Shown here: in pieces, positions 1 through 11,015 of the stretch | Position numbering within the stretch: position 1 is the stretch's first letter | How the letters are laid out: each line of letters begins with the position of its first letter | NCBI RefSeq assembly: GCF_000005825.2 | Contig: NC_013791.2 | Span: forward strand, 2,480,001 to 2,544,000 | Direction: 5' to 3' | DNA length: 64,000 nt | From: Alkalihalophilus pseudofirmus OF4 | GTDB taxonomy: Bacteria; Bacillota; Bacilli; Bacillales; Bacillaceae_D | The notes under the pieces: generated by a model | Database searches by the model: none | What the model saw: the letters and a program-made list of their open reading frames with translations, nothing else | Told to the model about the DNA's origin: nothing | Translations under genes and position numbers: made by a program

Positions 1-541
1 CAATTTCTCTATATTGCTCCTCTTCGCTCAACTCTTCTAAGTTAGGATGATTCATTGTGTGATTGCCAATCTCAAAGCCCATATCGTGGATCTTTTTTAA
101 GTCAGCTTGTCCTTTTTCACTTTCAATAAAATGGCCGTTAACAAAGAATATTGCGCCAGCCCCTAATTCATTTAACGCATCTGCCATGTCTGCACTATAT
201 TTATCAAGCGCATCATCTATTGTCAGCAAGACGATATTTTGTTCACTTTCAGTTAATGATTCTACCTTCCAATTTGTTTCATTCACCTTATATAGAGCTT
301 TAGGTTCCTGCTCAGAAATGTTATCTTCAGTTTGCTGATCTTTGCTTGTAGACTCATCTTCTCCTGACTCACCTTCTCCTGAATCGAATTCTTTGGAATC
401 AGAATTTCCTTGCTCTTTTTCTTCGATTTCTTCTACAGCTTCTTCATCACTAATCTCTTCTTGTTCCACAGTAGTCGTACAACCCCCTATGATGATCAGT
501 ACAGCAAAGATAATCACTAGGTAAAAAGATGACTTAATCAA
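1..541 (-). CDS. Polysaccharide deacetylase lipoprotein (3' part cut by window edge)
   Basis: About 180 N-terminal residues are visible; the frame runs off base 1. I start it at a TTG (541-539) because an AAGAAAGGGTG ribosome site sits just upstream and an in-frame stop lies about 20 bases before. The protein opens with a hydrophobic signal ending in a lipobox (IGGC, Cys21), followed by a very acidic Glu/Ser/Asp-rich spacer (about residues 25-75) and then a NodB-type catalytic domain. TIDDA matches the first metal/catalytic motif (usual TFDDG) and GNHTMNH matches the H(S/T)xxxH zinc motif. Family members remove acetyl groups from peptidoglycan or other cell-surface polysaccharides; this one should be tethered to the outer face of the membrane. 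The exact substrate is not visible. Confidence 0.88.
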   Translation of the reverse strand, partial: MIKSSFYLVIIFAVLIIIGGCTTTVEQEEISDEEAVEEIEEKEQGNSDSKEFDSGEGESGEDESTSKDQQTEDNISEQEPKALYKVNETNWKVESLTESEQNIVLLTIDDALDKYSADMADALNELGAGAIFFVNGHFIESEKGQADLKKIHDMGFEIGNHTMNHPNLEELSEEEQYREI

Positions 542-676
542 CTTGAAACACACCCTTTCTTAACTAGACCTTGTAAATCATATCAAACTTTTTCCTAACT
601 TGGTAGATGTGTATAACTTTTTTCGACATGCATCATACTAAATATGATTCAAGGCTGGTGCAAAAAGAGGGATGTT

Positions 677-1723
677 ATGCGAAAAAAAGTTGTTATTGGG
701 AGAAGAGTGCTCAAAACAGGGCTCGCCGTATTTTTAACAGCCCTACTATGTCATTGGTTTGATCTCCCGGCCACCTTCGCTGTGATCACAGCGATTGTTA
801 CGACAGAACCGACTGCAGTGGACTCGCTAAAGAAGGGGTTAGTCCGTCTGCCGGCAGCGTCTATCGGTGCAATATTTGCTATCGTCCTTGATGTTACACT
901 TGGACAATCTGCTTTGACCTATGCATTAGTAGCTATGTTAACCATATTTACTTGCTCTAAATTAAAATTAGATACAGGCACTCTTGTAGCCACCTTAACC
1001 GCTGTTGCCATGATTCCAGGTACGACCGACCATGTTATAGCTGATTTTTTTACCAGAATGTCTGGAACATCAACCGGTATTATTGTCTCTACATTGGTTA
1101 ACTTTGTTATTCTTCCTCCTAAATTTGGGCCGATCCTTGTAAATAAAGTGGAGAGTTTATTTGAAAAGACGGCTCACACCTTAGAAAAGACTGTAGAACA
1201 TCTCTTAGATAATGAAGAAAACGATCGAACTCATTTATACAGGGATTTACATAACCAGCTGATGACTACTTATCAATTGACTCAGTTTCAATATGATGAA
1301 TGGCGTTATCGTAAATCAAATGAATTTGAAAGACGTTCTTTCGGCTTTCTTAAACGCAAACTAGATTACTTACACTTAGTCCTTTTTCACATCGGGAAGA
1401 TTTGTCACTTGCGTGTAAACCACCATATTTCAGAAAAAGAAAAAGAAGAAATGATTGCAGCCGTGCGGTCATTCAAAAAAATTATCGCTGATCCTCTTCA
1501 CCAAATCGCAACAAGTCATCATGTGGTGATCGAGGATCTAAAACAAAAGAGAGGTTTTCACACAACCGAAGAAGAGACGATTTCCTTAATGACACTTGAA
1601 TTATTATCGCTGCATAAAGCAACCGAGGAGCTCGCCCATATTACTCAAGATGAGCGACGGTTTTCTATTCAGGAATCCTCATACCCTGACTATATTTTTA
1701 AGCGAGCCATTCAATATGAATAA
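677..1723 (+). CDS. Aromatic acid exporter family (FUSC/YqjA-like) membrane protein
   Basis: The first 150 or so residues form several hydrophobic segments with a GTxxG-rich, proline-containing pattern (TTEPTAVDSLKKG, ending VNFVILPPKFGP). The rest is soluble and rich in charged helices. This is the layout of the aromatic-acid-exporter/FUSC family found in Bacillus as YqjA-like proteins. The longer frame begins at 644, but I chose the ATG at 677 because AGAGGGA lies immediately upstream and the 644 start has no ribosome site. The substrate cannot be read from the sequence. It stands alone, divergent from the deacetylase gene. Confidence 0.75.
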   Translation: MRKKVVIGRRVLKTGLAVFLTALLCHWFDLPATFAVITAIVTTEPTAVDSLKKGLVRLPAASIGAIFAIVLDVTLGQSALTYALVAMLTIFTCSKLKLDTGTLVATLTAVAMIPGTTDHVIADFFTRMSGTSTGIIVSTLVNFVILPPKFGPILVNKVESLFEKTAHTLEKTVEHLLDNEENDRTHLYRDLHNQLMTTYQLTQFQYDEWRYRKSNEFERRSFGFLKRKLDYLHLVLFHIGKICHLRVNHHISEKEKEEMIAAVRSFKKIIADPLHQIATSHHVVIEDLKQKRGFHTTEEETISLMTLELLSLHKATEELAHITQDERRFSIQESSYPDYIFKRAIQYE

Positions 1724-2073
1724 AACAATAAAGCCCTTATGAATAAAACATATAAAACCACACACAACGAACCATTTAATGTCGTTTTAGTAAATAACAG
1801 TCTAAAGTGGTGTTTTTTGTGTAAAATTATCAAAAAATATGTTTAATATAATCCAAAAGCGGTTAAAGAATATAGTCCATCTGCTTTATCATCGTATCTA
1901 AGGGTTATTGGTTGTTATTTAGCCCAAAGATATGTTAGTTTAGAGATTGTGATTTTACGCACATACAAAGGGCAGGCTTATACTTAACAGGATTATCGAA
2001 ACAATTTGTTCCAACGTCCAAAATTGGTACTACTAATTTGTAGCCACTAAAACTGAATAGGAAGGTGATATGA
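1724..2073. other. Non-coding gap before the BCCT transporter gene
   Basis: About 350 bases, AT-rich, with no convincing coding frame. The stretch presumably carries the promoter and leader of the BCCT gene at 2074. TTGTTA and TATGTT-like hexamers occur near 1908-1935 but are too degenerate to call. No strong terminator follows the upstream gene. Confidence 0.5.
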
Positions 2074-3690
2074 ATGAAAAAGCTTACGCCTGTTTTTATT
2101 ATTTCTGTCGCTATAGCTTTTGCTTTTATTGTTTGGGGTGTATTTGCCCCTGAAAATCTTGAAACTGTTACTTCAAGTACACAAGGATTTATCACAAACG
2201 AATTAGGCTGGTTTTACCTGCTTGCCGCTACAGGATTTTTAATCTTTTCTCTTTATTTGATCTTTAGTCCTTACGGAAAAATTAAACTTGGTAAACCTGA
2301 TGAAAAGCCTGAATACAATTACCTCACATGGTTCTCATTCTTATTTACAGCTGGTATGGGGATTGGGCTTGTTTTTTGGGGTGTGTCTGAGCCTATGTAT
2401 CATTTCTTTGAACCCCCGAGTGCTGATCCCGCTTCAAATGCCGCTGCCGGAGAAGCTATGAGGTACTCGATTTTCCACTGGGGATTACATCCTTGGGCGA
2501 TTTATTCTGTCGTTGCCCTAGCACTAGCTTATTTCAAATTCAGAAAAGGTGCTCCAGGTATTATAAGTGCTGTTTTCCAACCTCTATTAGGTGATAGAGT
2601 GAACGGGAAAATTGGTACGACAATTAATGTCATTGTTGTATTTGCGACTATTTTCGGGGTTGCTACCTCCCTTGGCTTTGGTGCTGCCCAAATTTCTGCT
2701 GGTCTTGCTTATCTTATCCCCGGGCTAGGAAATTTCAGTGATGCTGCACTTCAATTAATTGTCATATTAATTGTCACTGTTCTATTTATGGTTTCTGCCC
2801 AAACAGGGTTAAATAAAGGGATTCGAATTTTGAGTAAGACAAATGTGTATTTAGCCGTTATTCTTCTGTTATTTGTCTTATTCTTAGGTCCTACAAGCTA
2901 CATTATGGGTGTGTTCACTCAAGGTGTAGGCAGCTATATTCAAAACCTAGTTGGCATGAGTTTTAGATTGGACGTTTACAATGCAGAGACAAGCTGGGTT
3001 GAAGGATGGACGATCTTCTACTGGGCTTGGTGGATCTCTTGGGCTCCTTTTGTAGGAACGTTTATCGCACGGGTTTCACGAGGTCGTACCATTAGAGAAT
3101 TTGTTATTGGGGTTCTTGCTGTTCCCGCTACGTTTGGCGCATTATGGTTCAGTGTCTTTGGCGGAACAGGAATTTATATGCAGCGAGAAGGAATTGCAGA
3201 TATTAACGGTATTATGGCAGACTCAGGTATGGAAGTAGCGTTATTTGCTGTATTAGAACAATTCCCTCTGGGTGTCATTATGTCTATCGTGGCGGTTTTC
3301 TTAATTTCTTCATTCTTTGTTACATCTGCTGACTCTGCTACAGTCGTTCTTGGAATGCAGACAACAAATGGAAGCTTAAATCCGCCTAACTCTGTTAAAT
3401 TCGTTTGGGGATTAATTATTTCAGCTTCTGCAGCTGTTTTATTAACTTCTCCACAAGGACTCGGAGCATTGCAAACCGCAGCCATTATCGCGGCTCTGCC
3501 TTTTACAGTGATTATGATCTTTATGATTATATCAGTCATGAAAGCATTAAAAGAAGAAAAGCCAACTCTAGCAACAGAAAAAGAACGTATTAGACAAGAA
3601 CGATTTGAGTTAAAACAAGAAAGAGAAAAGCTAAAGCAAGAGAAAATACTTTTTAAAGAAGAAAAAGCGGCAGATAAAAAGAAAAAATAA
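2074..3690 (+). CDS. opuD: BCCT family glycine betaine transporter
   Basis: This is a 538-residue secondary transporter of the betaine/carnitine/choline family, expected to import glycine betaine or related osmoprotectants with sodium. It shows about twelve hydrophobic segments, the conserved glycine stretch GMGIGLVFWGVSEP near residue 92 and the family signature around residues 305-330 (FYWAWWISWAPFVGTFIARV). A C-terminal tail of about 50 residues is almost entirely Lys/Glu/Arg and probably a coiled coil, as in osmosensing BCCT carriers such as BetP. Start: AGGTGAT lies 5 bases before the ATG. A strong terminator follows directly, so it is monocistronic. A second BCCT gene lies at 31996-33492. 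The substrate is inferred from the family. Confidence 0.9.
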   Translation: MKKLTPVFIISVAIAFAFIVWGVFAPENLETVTSSTQGFITNELGWFYLLAATGFLIFSLYLIFSPYGKIKLGKPDEKPEYNYLTWFSFLFTAGMGIGLVFWGVSEPMYHFFEPPSADPASNAAAGEAMRYSIFHWGLHPWAIYSVVALALAYFKFRKGAPGIISAVFQPLLGDRVNGKIGTTINVIVVFATIFGVATSLGFGAAQISAGLAYLIPGLGNFSDAALQLIVILIVTVLFMVSAQTGLNKGIRILSKTNVYLAVILLLFVLFLGPTSYIMGVFTQGVGSYIQNLVGMSFRLDVYNAETSWVEGWTIFYWAWWISWAPFVGTFIARVSRGRTIREFVIGVLAVPATFGALWFSVFGGTGIYMQREGIADINGIMADSGMEVALFAVLEQFPLGVIMSIVAVFLISSFFVTSADSATVVLGMQTTNGSLNPPNSVKFVWGLIISASAAVLLTSPQGLGALQTAAIIAALPFTVIMIFMIISVMKALKEEKPTLATEKERIRQERFELKQEREKLKQEKILFKEEKAADKKKK

Positions 3691-3694
3691 GGTT

Positions 3695-3730
3695 AAAAGA
3701 GTGCATCCAAAAAAGATGCACTCTTTTTTT
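3695..3730 (+). terminator. Terminator of the BCCT gene
   Basis: A 13-bp stem (AAAAGAGTGCATC paired with GATGCACTCTTTT) with a 7-base loop is followed by a run of T. It begins 4 bases after the stop codon. Confidence 0.92.
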
Positions 3731-3887
3731 ATTAATTAATTCTCAATTTCCCCTTTATCATCGAACTCTTTGTCATAGTCTTTGCTTTTCGTTTACAGTT
3801 CTATTACGCCTGCTCTAATAAGGTTTGATCCATGCTAAAATGAGGTATCTTACTTTAACGGATATTTTATGCAAGGAAGTGACATAC

Positions 3888-4286
3888 ATGGAAAAGCTAC
3901 TTTTATCAATGCTTCTTGCCCCAATATTCATGTTATCAGCCTGTGTCTCTTCTGCTTCAAATGAAGGCAACCAACCATTTTACGAAGAATCTAATATGGT
4001 CACTTTATTCTTTTCTGACCCTAAAGCTATAGATAAAGAACACACGTATTACGACGCTTTATTAGAGTTTCAAACAAATCATCCCGAACAACTTTCTTCA
4101 TTTTATGTAATAGAAGCTGAAGACAAGGATAAGGTCAAACAGTATGACATTGAAACGTTTCCGACGATGCTCATTTTAAGTGGTGAACATATACATTTAA
4201 GACTAGAAGGACCGCAGAGAAAAGATAATATTATATCTAACCTAACAAATATGATTAATACTCAAAAAAACCAATTAGAATTATAG
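3888..4286 (+). CDS. slp: Small lipoprotein Slp, thioredoxin-like fold
   Basis: A 132-residue lipoprotein. I start it at the ATG at 3888, preceded by AAGGAAGTGA; the longer frame from 3825 adds 21 residues in front of an obvious signal peptide. The signal ends in the lipobox LSAC (Cys19). The remainder resembles a degenerate thioredoxin fold: a strand VTLFFSDP, then ETFPTMLIL in the position of the cis-proline loop, but there is no CxxC, so it is unlikely to be a redox enzyme. In Bacillus subtilis the peptidoglycan-associated lipoprotein gene slp sits next to pdhD; here it is also close to pdhD but faces it. Assignment rests on that synteny plus the lipoprotein character. Role unknown. Confidence 0.7.
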   Translation: MEKLLLSMLLAPIFMLSACVSSASNEGNQPFYEESNMVTLFFSDPKAIDKEHTYYDALLEFQTNHPEQLSSFYVIEAEDKDKVKQYDIETFPTMLILSGEHIHLRLEGPQRKDNIISNLTNMINTQKNQLEL

Positions 4287-4296
4287 CTGTAATGAT

Positions 4297-4329
4297 AAAA
4301 AGGATGCTTCAAAAGAAGCACCCTTTTTT
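4297..4329. terminator. Bidirectional terminator between slp and the facing small gene
   Basis: The stem AAAAAGGATGCTTC / GAAGCACCCTTTTT (one wobble) with an AAAA loop has T-runs on both strands. It overlaps the stop codon of the minus-strand gene at 4328. Confidence 0.88.
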
Positions 4330-4630
4330 ATATGATTGGAAACGGTCCGTATGGTCGTTGAGAGAAATAAAATTCTTCAGCTGCTTCAATCATCTCTTTT
4401 CCACTAGAGAACGCCGTTGAATGTTGGATAAATTGCGTCCAACTTTCATCTTCTACTTCAAAGTCCTTAATGGTAATGATATTTTGATTGCTTTGTGCGA
4501 CCCATTCATTCCACTCATTATAAGCCGTATATTTCTTCATAAACTGATTTGAAAACAGAATAGGTAGTGGAACTTGCCCGAAGGATGTTAAGGCATCCAG
4601 CGTCCATTTAAAGAGAGATTTATGTTTCAT
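4328..4630 (-). CDS. Conserved-type hypothetical protein, 100 residues
   Basis: I do not recognise this family. The product is a 100-residue soluble protein with several tryptophans and aromatic residues (FKWTLDAL, YNEWNEWVAQ, ESWTQF) and a C-terminal PYGPFPII. It has no signal peptide, membrane segment or metal motif. The ATG at 4630 is followed by a Lys-rich start and preceded by a GAGGTGATC ribosome site. It lies between slp and pdhD on the same strand as the pdh genes but beyond the pdhD terminator, so it is likely a separate unit. Confidence 0.72.
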   Translation of the reverse strand: MKHKSLFKWTLDALTSFGQVPLPILFSNQFMKKYTAYNEWNEWVAQSNQNIITIKDFEVEDESWTQFIQHSTAFSSGKEMIEAAEEFYFSQRPYGPFPII

Positions 4631-4742
4631 ACGATCACCTCATTAAGATTTAAGACGTATTTAGGAGTCCCTTCGGTTGTCCGATCAGTTACCTTAGTCT
4701 TACTATAAATCATATTAATCCGAGTTGTCAAATGTGAATTAA

Positions 4743-4779
4743 AAAAAAGAAAAAAGCCACTTGAAAACAAGTGGCTTTT
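4743..4779 (-). terminator. Terminator of the pdh operon
   Basis: An 11-bp stem AAGCCACTTG... with an AAAA/TTTT loop, followed on the minus strand by a long T-rich tract (A-run at 4741-4755 on plus). It starts a few bases beyond the pdhD stop codon. Confidence 0.92.
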
Positions 4780-4786
4780 AAGAAAG

Positions 4787-6196
4787 TTATTTTACAATGT
4801 GAATAGGTGTACCAATAGCAACTTCAGCAGCTTCCATTGTGATCTCACCTAATGAAGGATGCGCATGAATAGTAAGAGCAATATCTTCAGCAGTCATGCC
4901 CGTTTCAATTGCAAGTCCAAGTTCTGCAATCATATCAGAAGCATTTGGTCCAGCAATTTGAGCTCCGATCACTAGTCCATCTTCTTTACGAGTGATTAGC
5001 TTCATAAAGCCATCAGTATCGTTAAGAGATAGAGCACGTCCGTTAGCTGCAAATGGGAACTTAGCTGCTACAATATCATAGCCTGCATCTTTTGCTTCTT
5101 GTTCACTGTAACCAACTGTAGCAAGCTCTGGATCAGAGAATACAACAGCCGGAATAGCTAAGTAATCAATTTCTGATTTTTCACCAGCAATAGCTTCAGC
5201 TGCAATCTTACCTTCGTAAGAAGCTTTGTGTGCTAATGCAGGACCTTCAATAATGTCACCAATTGCATAGATGTTGCTTACATTTGTACGACATTGCTTG
5301 TCCGTTTTAATTAAACCGCGTTCTGTCATTTCCACACCGATTTGTTCAAGGCCAAGCTCTTCAGTGTTTGGTTTACGACCAACTGTTACAAGAACATAGT
5401 CTGCTTCAAACACTTCTTCTTTCCCTTTAACTTCAGCTGTAACTTTAACGCCGTTTTCTGTTTCTTCCACGCCTTTAGCAAGAGCTTCGGTATGGAATGC
5501 AACACCGTTCTTTTTAAGTCTCTTCTCAACAAGTTTACTCATTTGCTTTTCGAAGCCAGGAAGGATTTGTTTGCCGCCTTCTAGAACTACTACTTCCGTA
5601 CCCATGTTAGAATATGCACCAGTAAGCTCGATACCAATGTATCCACCACCGATTACAACCATTTTCTTAGGTACTTCTTTTAGAGCAAGAGCTCCTGTTG
5701 AGTTGATAACACGCTCAGTGTATTTGAAGCTAGGAAGTTCAATCGGGCTAGAACCTGTTGCAATGATACAATTTTTGAAGTTGTATGTTTGCGAACTTTT
5801 CTCGTCCATAATACGTACAGAGTTCTCAGAAGCAAAGTATGCTTCCCCTTGTACGATCTCAACTTTGTTTCCTTTAAGAAGGCCTTCAACACCGCCTGTT
5901 AATTTCTTAACGACAGAGCCTTTCCACTCTTGAACTTTATCAAAGTTGATTGAAACGCCTTCTGCAGTAACTCCCATATCCTCAGAATGCTTAGCATTGT
6001 GATAACGGTGTCCAGCTGAGATAAGTGCTTTTGACGGGATACAACCTACATTAAGACATACCCCTCCAAGAGTTCCTTTTTCTACGATCGTTACTTTTTG
6101 TCCGAGTTGGGCTGCACGGATTGCTGCAACATATCCTCCTGGACCTGAACCAATGACAAGTGTGTCTACTTCATTTGCGAAATCTCCAACAACCAT
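4787..6196 (-). CDS. pdhD: Dihydrolipoyl dehydrogenase (E3 of pyruvate dehydrogenase)
   Basis: This 469-residue flavoprotein reoxidises dihydrolipoamide on the E2 subunit and passes electrons to NAD. It has the FAD-binding GSGPGG at residues 16-21, the redox disulfide GGVCLNVGC (Cys47/Cys52), the NAD-binding GGGYIGIE in the middle, and the C-terminal HAHPSLGE with the His-Glu acid-base pair. Length is normal for the family. It is the last gene of pdhABCD, 3 bases after pdhC. The same subunit may also serve other 2-oxoacid dehydrogenases, as E3 often does. Confidence 0.98.
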   Translation of the reverse strand: MVVGDFANEVDTLVIGSGPGGYVAAIRAAQLGQKVTIVEKGTLGGVCLNVGCIPSKALISAGHRYHNAKHSEDMGVTAEGVSINFDKVQEWKGSVVKKLTGGVEGLLKGNKVEIVQGEAYFASENSVRIMDEKSSQTYNFKNCIIATGSSPIELPSFKYTERVINSTGALALKEVPKKMVVIGGGYIGIELTGAYSNMGTEVVVLEGGKQILPGFEKQMSKLVEKRLKKNGVAFHTEALAKGVEETENGVKVTAEVKGKEEVFEADYVLVTVGRKPNTEELGLEQIGVEMTERGLIKTDKQCRTNVSNIYAIGDIIEGPALAHKASYEGKIAAEAIAGEKSEIDYLAIPAVVFSDPELATVGYSEQEAKDAGYDIVAAKFPFAANGRALSLNDTDGFMKLITRKEDGLVIGAQIAGPNASDMIAELGLAIETGMTAEDIALTIHAHPSLGEITMEAAEVAIGTPIHIVK

Positions 6197-6199
6197 TCA

Positions 6200-7489
6200 T
6201 TACCCCTCCATTAATAGTAATTGTGGATCATTTAACAGACGCTTAACGTGGTTTAGAGCATTCTGAGCTGTTACGCCATCAATTAAACGGTGGTCATAGC
6301 TAATAGAAAGAGCCAACACTGGCGCGGCTACAATCTCGCCATTTTTAACGACTGGCTTCTCTTCAATACGACCAATACCTAGAATAGCGACTTCTGGGTG
6401 ATTGATAACTGGTGTAAACCATAGACCACGAGCAGAACCAACATTAGAAATTGTTGCTGATCCGCCCTTCATTTCTGCACCACTAAGTTTACCATCACGA
6501 GCTTTAACTGCCAACTCATTAATTTCATCCGCTAATGCAAAAATAGATTTACGATCCGCATCTTTAACTACAGGGACGAATAAACCGTGCTCTGTATCCG
6601 CTGCGATACCGATGTTGAAGTACTTTTTGTAAACAATCTCATCATTTGCATCATCGATTGACGCATTTAATGCAGGGTATTTACGTAATGCAGCTGTAAG
6701 TGCCTTCACTACATATGGTAAATAAGTAAGCTTAGTACCTTGCTCAGCTGCGATTTCTTTATATTGCTTACGGTGAGCAACTAAAGCTGAAACCTCTACT
6801 TCATCCATGTGAGTAACATGAGGAGCAGTGTGCTTCGAGTTAACCATTGCTTTTGCAATAGCTTTACGTACACCTTTGAATGGTACACGCTCTTCCATTT
6901 CGCCAGCTGGAATTGCCGTTGGTTCACTCTTAGCAGCTGCTTGATCTTGTTTAGTATCAGCAGTTTCTTCTTTAGCATCAGAAGCAGTGTCTGCACCGCC
7001 GCCGTTTAGGTGGTTTTCAATATCTTCTTTCAGAATACGGCCATTTTTACCCGTACCGCTTACTTGCTTGATGTTTACACCTTTTTCACGTGCAAACTTA
7101 CGAACTGAAGGCATCGCAATAACACGCGTGTCGTCGTTGTCATCATTCGTATTGTCAGCTTTAGGAGCTTCTTCTTTTTTCTCTTCTTTTGGTTCTTCCT
7201 TTGCAGGCTCTGCTTCTTCTTGTGAAGCACTTTCTTCAGCAGGGTTTGCATCACCAGCGTCAATTGTTACAAGAACATCACCAACTATGCTTACTGTTCC
7301 TTCTTCAACTTTCACTTCGAGAACTTTCCCGTCAACTGGAGAAGGGATCTCAACAACTGCTTTATCATTTTGTACTTCTAAAAGAATATCATCTTCTTTA
7401 ATTTCATCGCCTGGTTTTACAAACCATTTTACAATTTCACCTTCGTGAATTCCTTCACCAATATCAGGCAGTTTAAATTCATATGCCAC
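6200..7489 (-). CDS. pdhC: Dihydrolipoyl acetyltransferase (E2 of pyruvate dehydrogenase)
   Basis: A 429-residue E2 core subunit. Domains in order: one lipoyl domain (1-80) with the lipoylated lysine in [11 protein letters not shown] (Lys43); an Ala/Glu/Lys-rich flexible linker (about 82-118); the peripheral subunit-binding domain (about 122-163, [15 protein letters not shown]); a second linker; and the acetyltransferase domain (about 195-429) with the catalytic [10 protein letters not shown] single lipoyl domain is typical of Gram-positive E2. It transfers acetyl groups to CoA. The gap to pdhB is 102 bases and holds a hairpin (7543-7566), so pdhCD may be expressed at a different level from pdhAB. 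Confidence 0.98.
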   Translation of the reverse strand: MAYEFKLPDIGEGIHEGEIVKWFVKPGDEIKEDDILLEVQNDKAVVEIPSPVDGKVLEVKVEEGTVSIVGDVLVTIDAGDANPAEESASQEEAEPAKEEPKEEKKEEAPKADNTNDDNDDTRVIAMPSVRKFAREKGVNIKQVSGTGKNGRILKEDIENHLNGGGADTASDAKEETADTKQDQAAAKSEPTAIPAGEMEERVPFKGVRKAIAKAMVNSKHTAPHVTHMDEVEVSALVAHRKQYKEIAAEQGTKLTYLPYVVKALTAALRKYPALNASIDDANDEIVYKKYFNIGIAADTEHGLFVPVVKDADRKSIFALADEINELAVKARDGKLSGAEMKGGSATISNVGSARGLWFTPVINHPEVAILGIGRIEEKPVVKNGEIVAAPVLALSISYDHRLIDGVTAQNALNHVKRLLNDPQLLLMEG

Positions 7490-7542
7490 TTTGAAGTGCC
7501 TCCTTTATTTAACCATTTACATGAAATATTAAAATGAGTGAA

Positions 7543-7566
7543 AAGGAAAGACGTTCATCTTTCCTT
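7543..7566 (-). promoter_or_regulatory. Intercistronic hairpin between pdhB and pdhC
   Basis: A perfect 9-bp inverted repeat (AAGGAAAGA, 6-base loop, TCTTTCCTT). On the minus strand the stem is followed by TTTTC only, so it is weak as a terminator. It may partly terminate transcription or stabilise the pdhAB end of the transcript. Confidence 0.6.
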
Positions 7567-7591
7567 CTCAATGCTTGTCTATGTTTAATAA

Positions 7592-8569
7592 TTAGAAGTT
7601 AACAACTTTCTTAGCTGCTTCAATTATTTCTTGATAATCAGGTAACCACTCATCTTCTACTGCAGCAAACGGATAAACCGTATCAGGAGCTGCAACGCGA
7701 AGAACTGGAGCTTCAAGACTAAGAATTGCACGCTCAGTGATTTCAGCTACCACGTTTGCTGCGATTCCAGCTGCCTTTTGAGCTTCTTGCACTACGATTG
7801 CACGGTTTGTTTTCTCAACAGATGCAATAATTGTATCAATATCTAGCGGGCTGATCGTCATTAAATCGATAACTTCAGCATCGATTCCTTCTTTTTCAAG
7901 CTCTTCTGCTGCTTTTAGAGAAGAGTGAACCATCGCGCCGTATGTGATAATAGAAACATCTTTACCTTCACGCTTCACATCAGCTTTACCTAATTCAATT
8001 GTGTACTCCTCTTCAGGAACTTCTCCACGGAATGAACGATAAAGTTTCATGTGCTCTAAGTAAACAACTGGATCGTTATCACGGATCGCAGAAATTAATA
8101 ATCCTTTTGCATCGTATGGAGTTGAAGGAATAACAACTTTTAAACCAGGAGTTTGAGCCATAAGTCCTTCTAAGCTGTCTGCGTGCATTTCAGGCGTTTT
8201 TACTCCACCGCCAAATGGTGAACGTACAGTAATAGGTGCATGCTGCTTACCTGCTGTACGGTAGCGAAGTCTGTTCATTTGACCTGCGATTGAATCGAAT
8301 ACTTCAAACACGAAACCAAAGAATTGTACTTCCATTACCGGACGGAAACCAGTAAGACCAAGACCAATAGCTAAACCACCAATACCAGACTCAGCAAGAG
8401 GTGTATCGAATACGCGCTCTTCACCGAATTCTTTTTGTAAGCCTTCAGTCGCACGGAAAACCCCACCGTTTTGACCAACGTCTTCTCCAAACACAAGAAC
8501 ATCTTCGTTATTCTTAAGCTCATTACGCATAGCATCCGTAATCGCTTGGATCATTGTCATTTGTGCCAT
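7592..8569 (-). CDS. pdhB: Pyruvate dehydrogenase E1 beta subunit
   Basis: A 325-residue transketolase-type subunit that pairs with PdhA to decarboxylate pyruvate with thiamine diphosphate. The N-terminal half has the pyrimidine-binding region ([14 protein letters not shown], and [15 protein letters not shown] with the conserved glutamate contacting the cofactor). The C-terminal half is the swivel domain ending [15 protein letters not shown]. It begins 3 bases after the pdhA stop, which indicates translational coupling. Confidence 0.98.
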   Translation of the reverse strand: MAQMTMIQAITDAMRNELKNNEDVLVFGEDVGQNGGVFRATEGLQKEFGEERVFDTPLAESGIGGLAIGLGLTGFRPVMEVQFFGFVFEVFDSIAGQMNRLRYRTAGKQHAPITVRSPFGGGVKTPEMHADSLEGLMAQTPGLKVVIPSTPYDAKGLLISAIRDNDPVVYLEHMKLYRSFRGEVPEEEYTIELGKADVKREGKDVSIITYGAMVHSSLKAAEELEKEGIDAEVIDLMTISPLDIDTIIASVEKTNRAIVVQEAQKAAGIAANVVAEITERAILSLEAPVLRVAAPDTVYPFAAVEDEWLPDYQEIIEAAKKVVNF

Positions 8570-8572
8570 CGC

Positions 8573-9658
<1,086 letters not shown>

Positions 9659-10171
9659 CTACCTTCACCTCTACCTTTCTTTTAGCAAATTCACACAATC
9701 GTGAATATAGTCTTCATCTGAAACAGTCTTGTTGATTATCTCTTCGGCAAAACTCTTCATTAGGATACCCATTCATAGAAGTTAAATAACCTTCTTTTGT
9801 ATGAATAAAACGTTTTTCTAGAAAGTTTTTCGGGTATATATGTAGTTTTTGTCGAATTATGTAACTTTTCACGATTGCTTAATCAATATAGATAAGCTAA
9901 CACGTTCCTGTATTAGTCTAATCTAAATCAAATTAATACAATTCTTCTTTCGGAATTAAGTCTACAACACTGAATCTAAATCCGTCAATCCTTTTGTTTA
10001 TCGTTTTCTTTGCATATTTTTTCACAAACATTTCGTTCTACTAAAAAAACTGTGTTATAGGTCAATCGTCAAAAGAATAATACAGATACCCCTTTCCACC
10101 TTATAATCATTCTTGTTAAAGGCGTTTCATCGCCCTTGCTTTTGAAACAAGAAAAAAAGCGAACTAAAAGT
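9659..10171. other. Non-coding region upstream of pdhA
   Basis: About 510 AT-rich bases with no credible gene. It holds a candidate sigma-A promoter for pdhA (9858-9886) and, at its far end, the ykyA terminator. I saw no cre-type catabolite site or other clear operator. Confidence 0.6.
9858..9886 (-). promoter_or_regulatory. Candidate sigma-A promoter of the pdh operon
   Basis: On the minus strand TTGATT (9886-9881) and TACATA (9863-9858) are separated by 17 bases, close to the housekeeping consensus. This would give a leader of roughly 200 bases before pdhA. Confidence 0.45.
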
Positions 10172-10178
10172 TCACTCT
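10151..10178 (-). terminator. Terminator of ykyA
   Basis: The stem AGTGAAC / GTTCGCT (one U-G wobble) is followed by seven T on the minus strand. It overlaps the ykyA stop codon. Confidence 0.75.
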
Positions 10179-10828
10179 TCATACTGAACTTCTAACTCCG
10201 CTTTTTCATAGAAATCTCGTTTTAATTGATTGTACTTTTGTGTATGTTCATTAAAGCTTTCTTTGTATTGTTCTACCACTTCATATTGCTCATTTACTGT
10301 GTTTATCTGCGCTTGAAGCTCATCTATTGATAATTCTTCATCCTTTAACAGCTCAAACAACGTACGATCCTCACCCATTGCTTCTATGTAATTTGTGTAT
10401 AAACCATGATACGCATCAAATCGATTATTCATTTCTTCTTCTAAACGAGTAACAAGCTCGACTAATTCTTCTTGATCCAACTCAGTTGCTGCTTCATTGA
10501 TCCGGTCAAATTCCTCTTTGCTTTGTTCAATACTTTCTTTTTCCTCTTCTATGAGCTCTTGTCTTTGTTCAATAGATGTTATTGCTTCATCTGCAAGCTG
10601 CTCAATCTCAACTAAATCATCTGTCCCCATCGTAATCATTTGTTCATAAAGCTCATATTCTTTTTCTTCCGCTTCTTGAAGTGCTTGTTGATTTGATACA
10701 AATGGTTCTTCTAGTTCGACTGCACTCTCTAAATGTTCATAAATCGTTTCAGTCGCACTGCTGCCACACCCAGCAAGCAGCCCAACCGCTATTGCTAACG
10801 AAACAAATCCGTATCTTTTCCTAAACAT
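10172..10828 (-). CDS. ykyA: YkyA-type coiled-coil lipoprotein
   Basis: A 218-residue lipoprotein with signal peptide and lipobox LAGC (Cys21). After it comes an almost entirely helical, Glu- and Gln-rich body with heptad character (for example residues 50-110 and 165-210). This composition and its place directly upstream of pdhA match the Bacillus YkyA family, annotated as putative cell-wall-binding lipoproteins. It should be anchored outside the membrane. Function has not been established. It has its own terminator, so it is probably not co-transcribed with pdh. Confidence 0.85.
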   Translation of the reverse strand: MFRKRYGFVSLAIAVGLLAGCGSSATETIYEHLESAVELEEPFVSNQQALQEAEEKEYELYEQMITMGTDDLVEIEQLADEAITSIEQRQELIEEEKESIEQSKEEFDRINEAATELDQEELVELVTRLEEEMNNRFDAYHGLYTNYIEAMGEDRTLFELLKDEELSIDELQAQINTVNEQYEVVEQYKESFNEHTQKYNQLKRDFYEKAELEVQYEE

Positions 10829-11015
10829 AAATCCGGTCTCCCCCTAACCTATTAACTGTCTTTAGCTACCTAAAACAGTATATGAACCGACAATAAATAA
10901 CAAGTGTTAACCATTGTGGAAATAACATCTAATTAAACTCTATGTCCAAAAAATATAGTTATGTGCCTGTATTTTAGTTTTTTTAATCTTTTTTTGAAAA
11001 ATGGGCATTCATCCA

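Noticed and set aside
63-524. Two plus-strand open frames
   Set aside because: They are antisense to the partial deacetylase lipoprotein, which has a signal peptide, lipobox and catalytic motifs on the minus strand.
1739-1846. Plus-strand open frame of 35 codons
   Set aside because: No ribosome site, no recognisable composition, AT-rich background.
1935-2195. Minus-strand open frame of 86 codons
   Set aside because: It overlaps the leader and start of the BCCT gene, which is certain.
6987-7448. Plus-strand open frame of 153 codons
   Set aside because: Antisense to the lipoyl and linker part of pdhC; Ser/Thr-rich shadow of an Ala/Glu/Lys-rich sequence.
9812-9837. Sigma-B-like GTTTTT-14-GGGTAT on plus
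   Set aside because: Poor -35 match and no plus-strand gene follows for over 1 kb.
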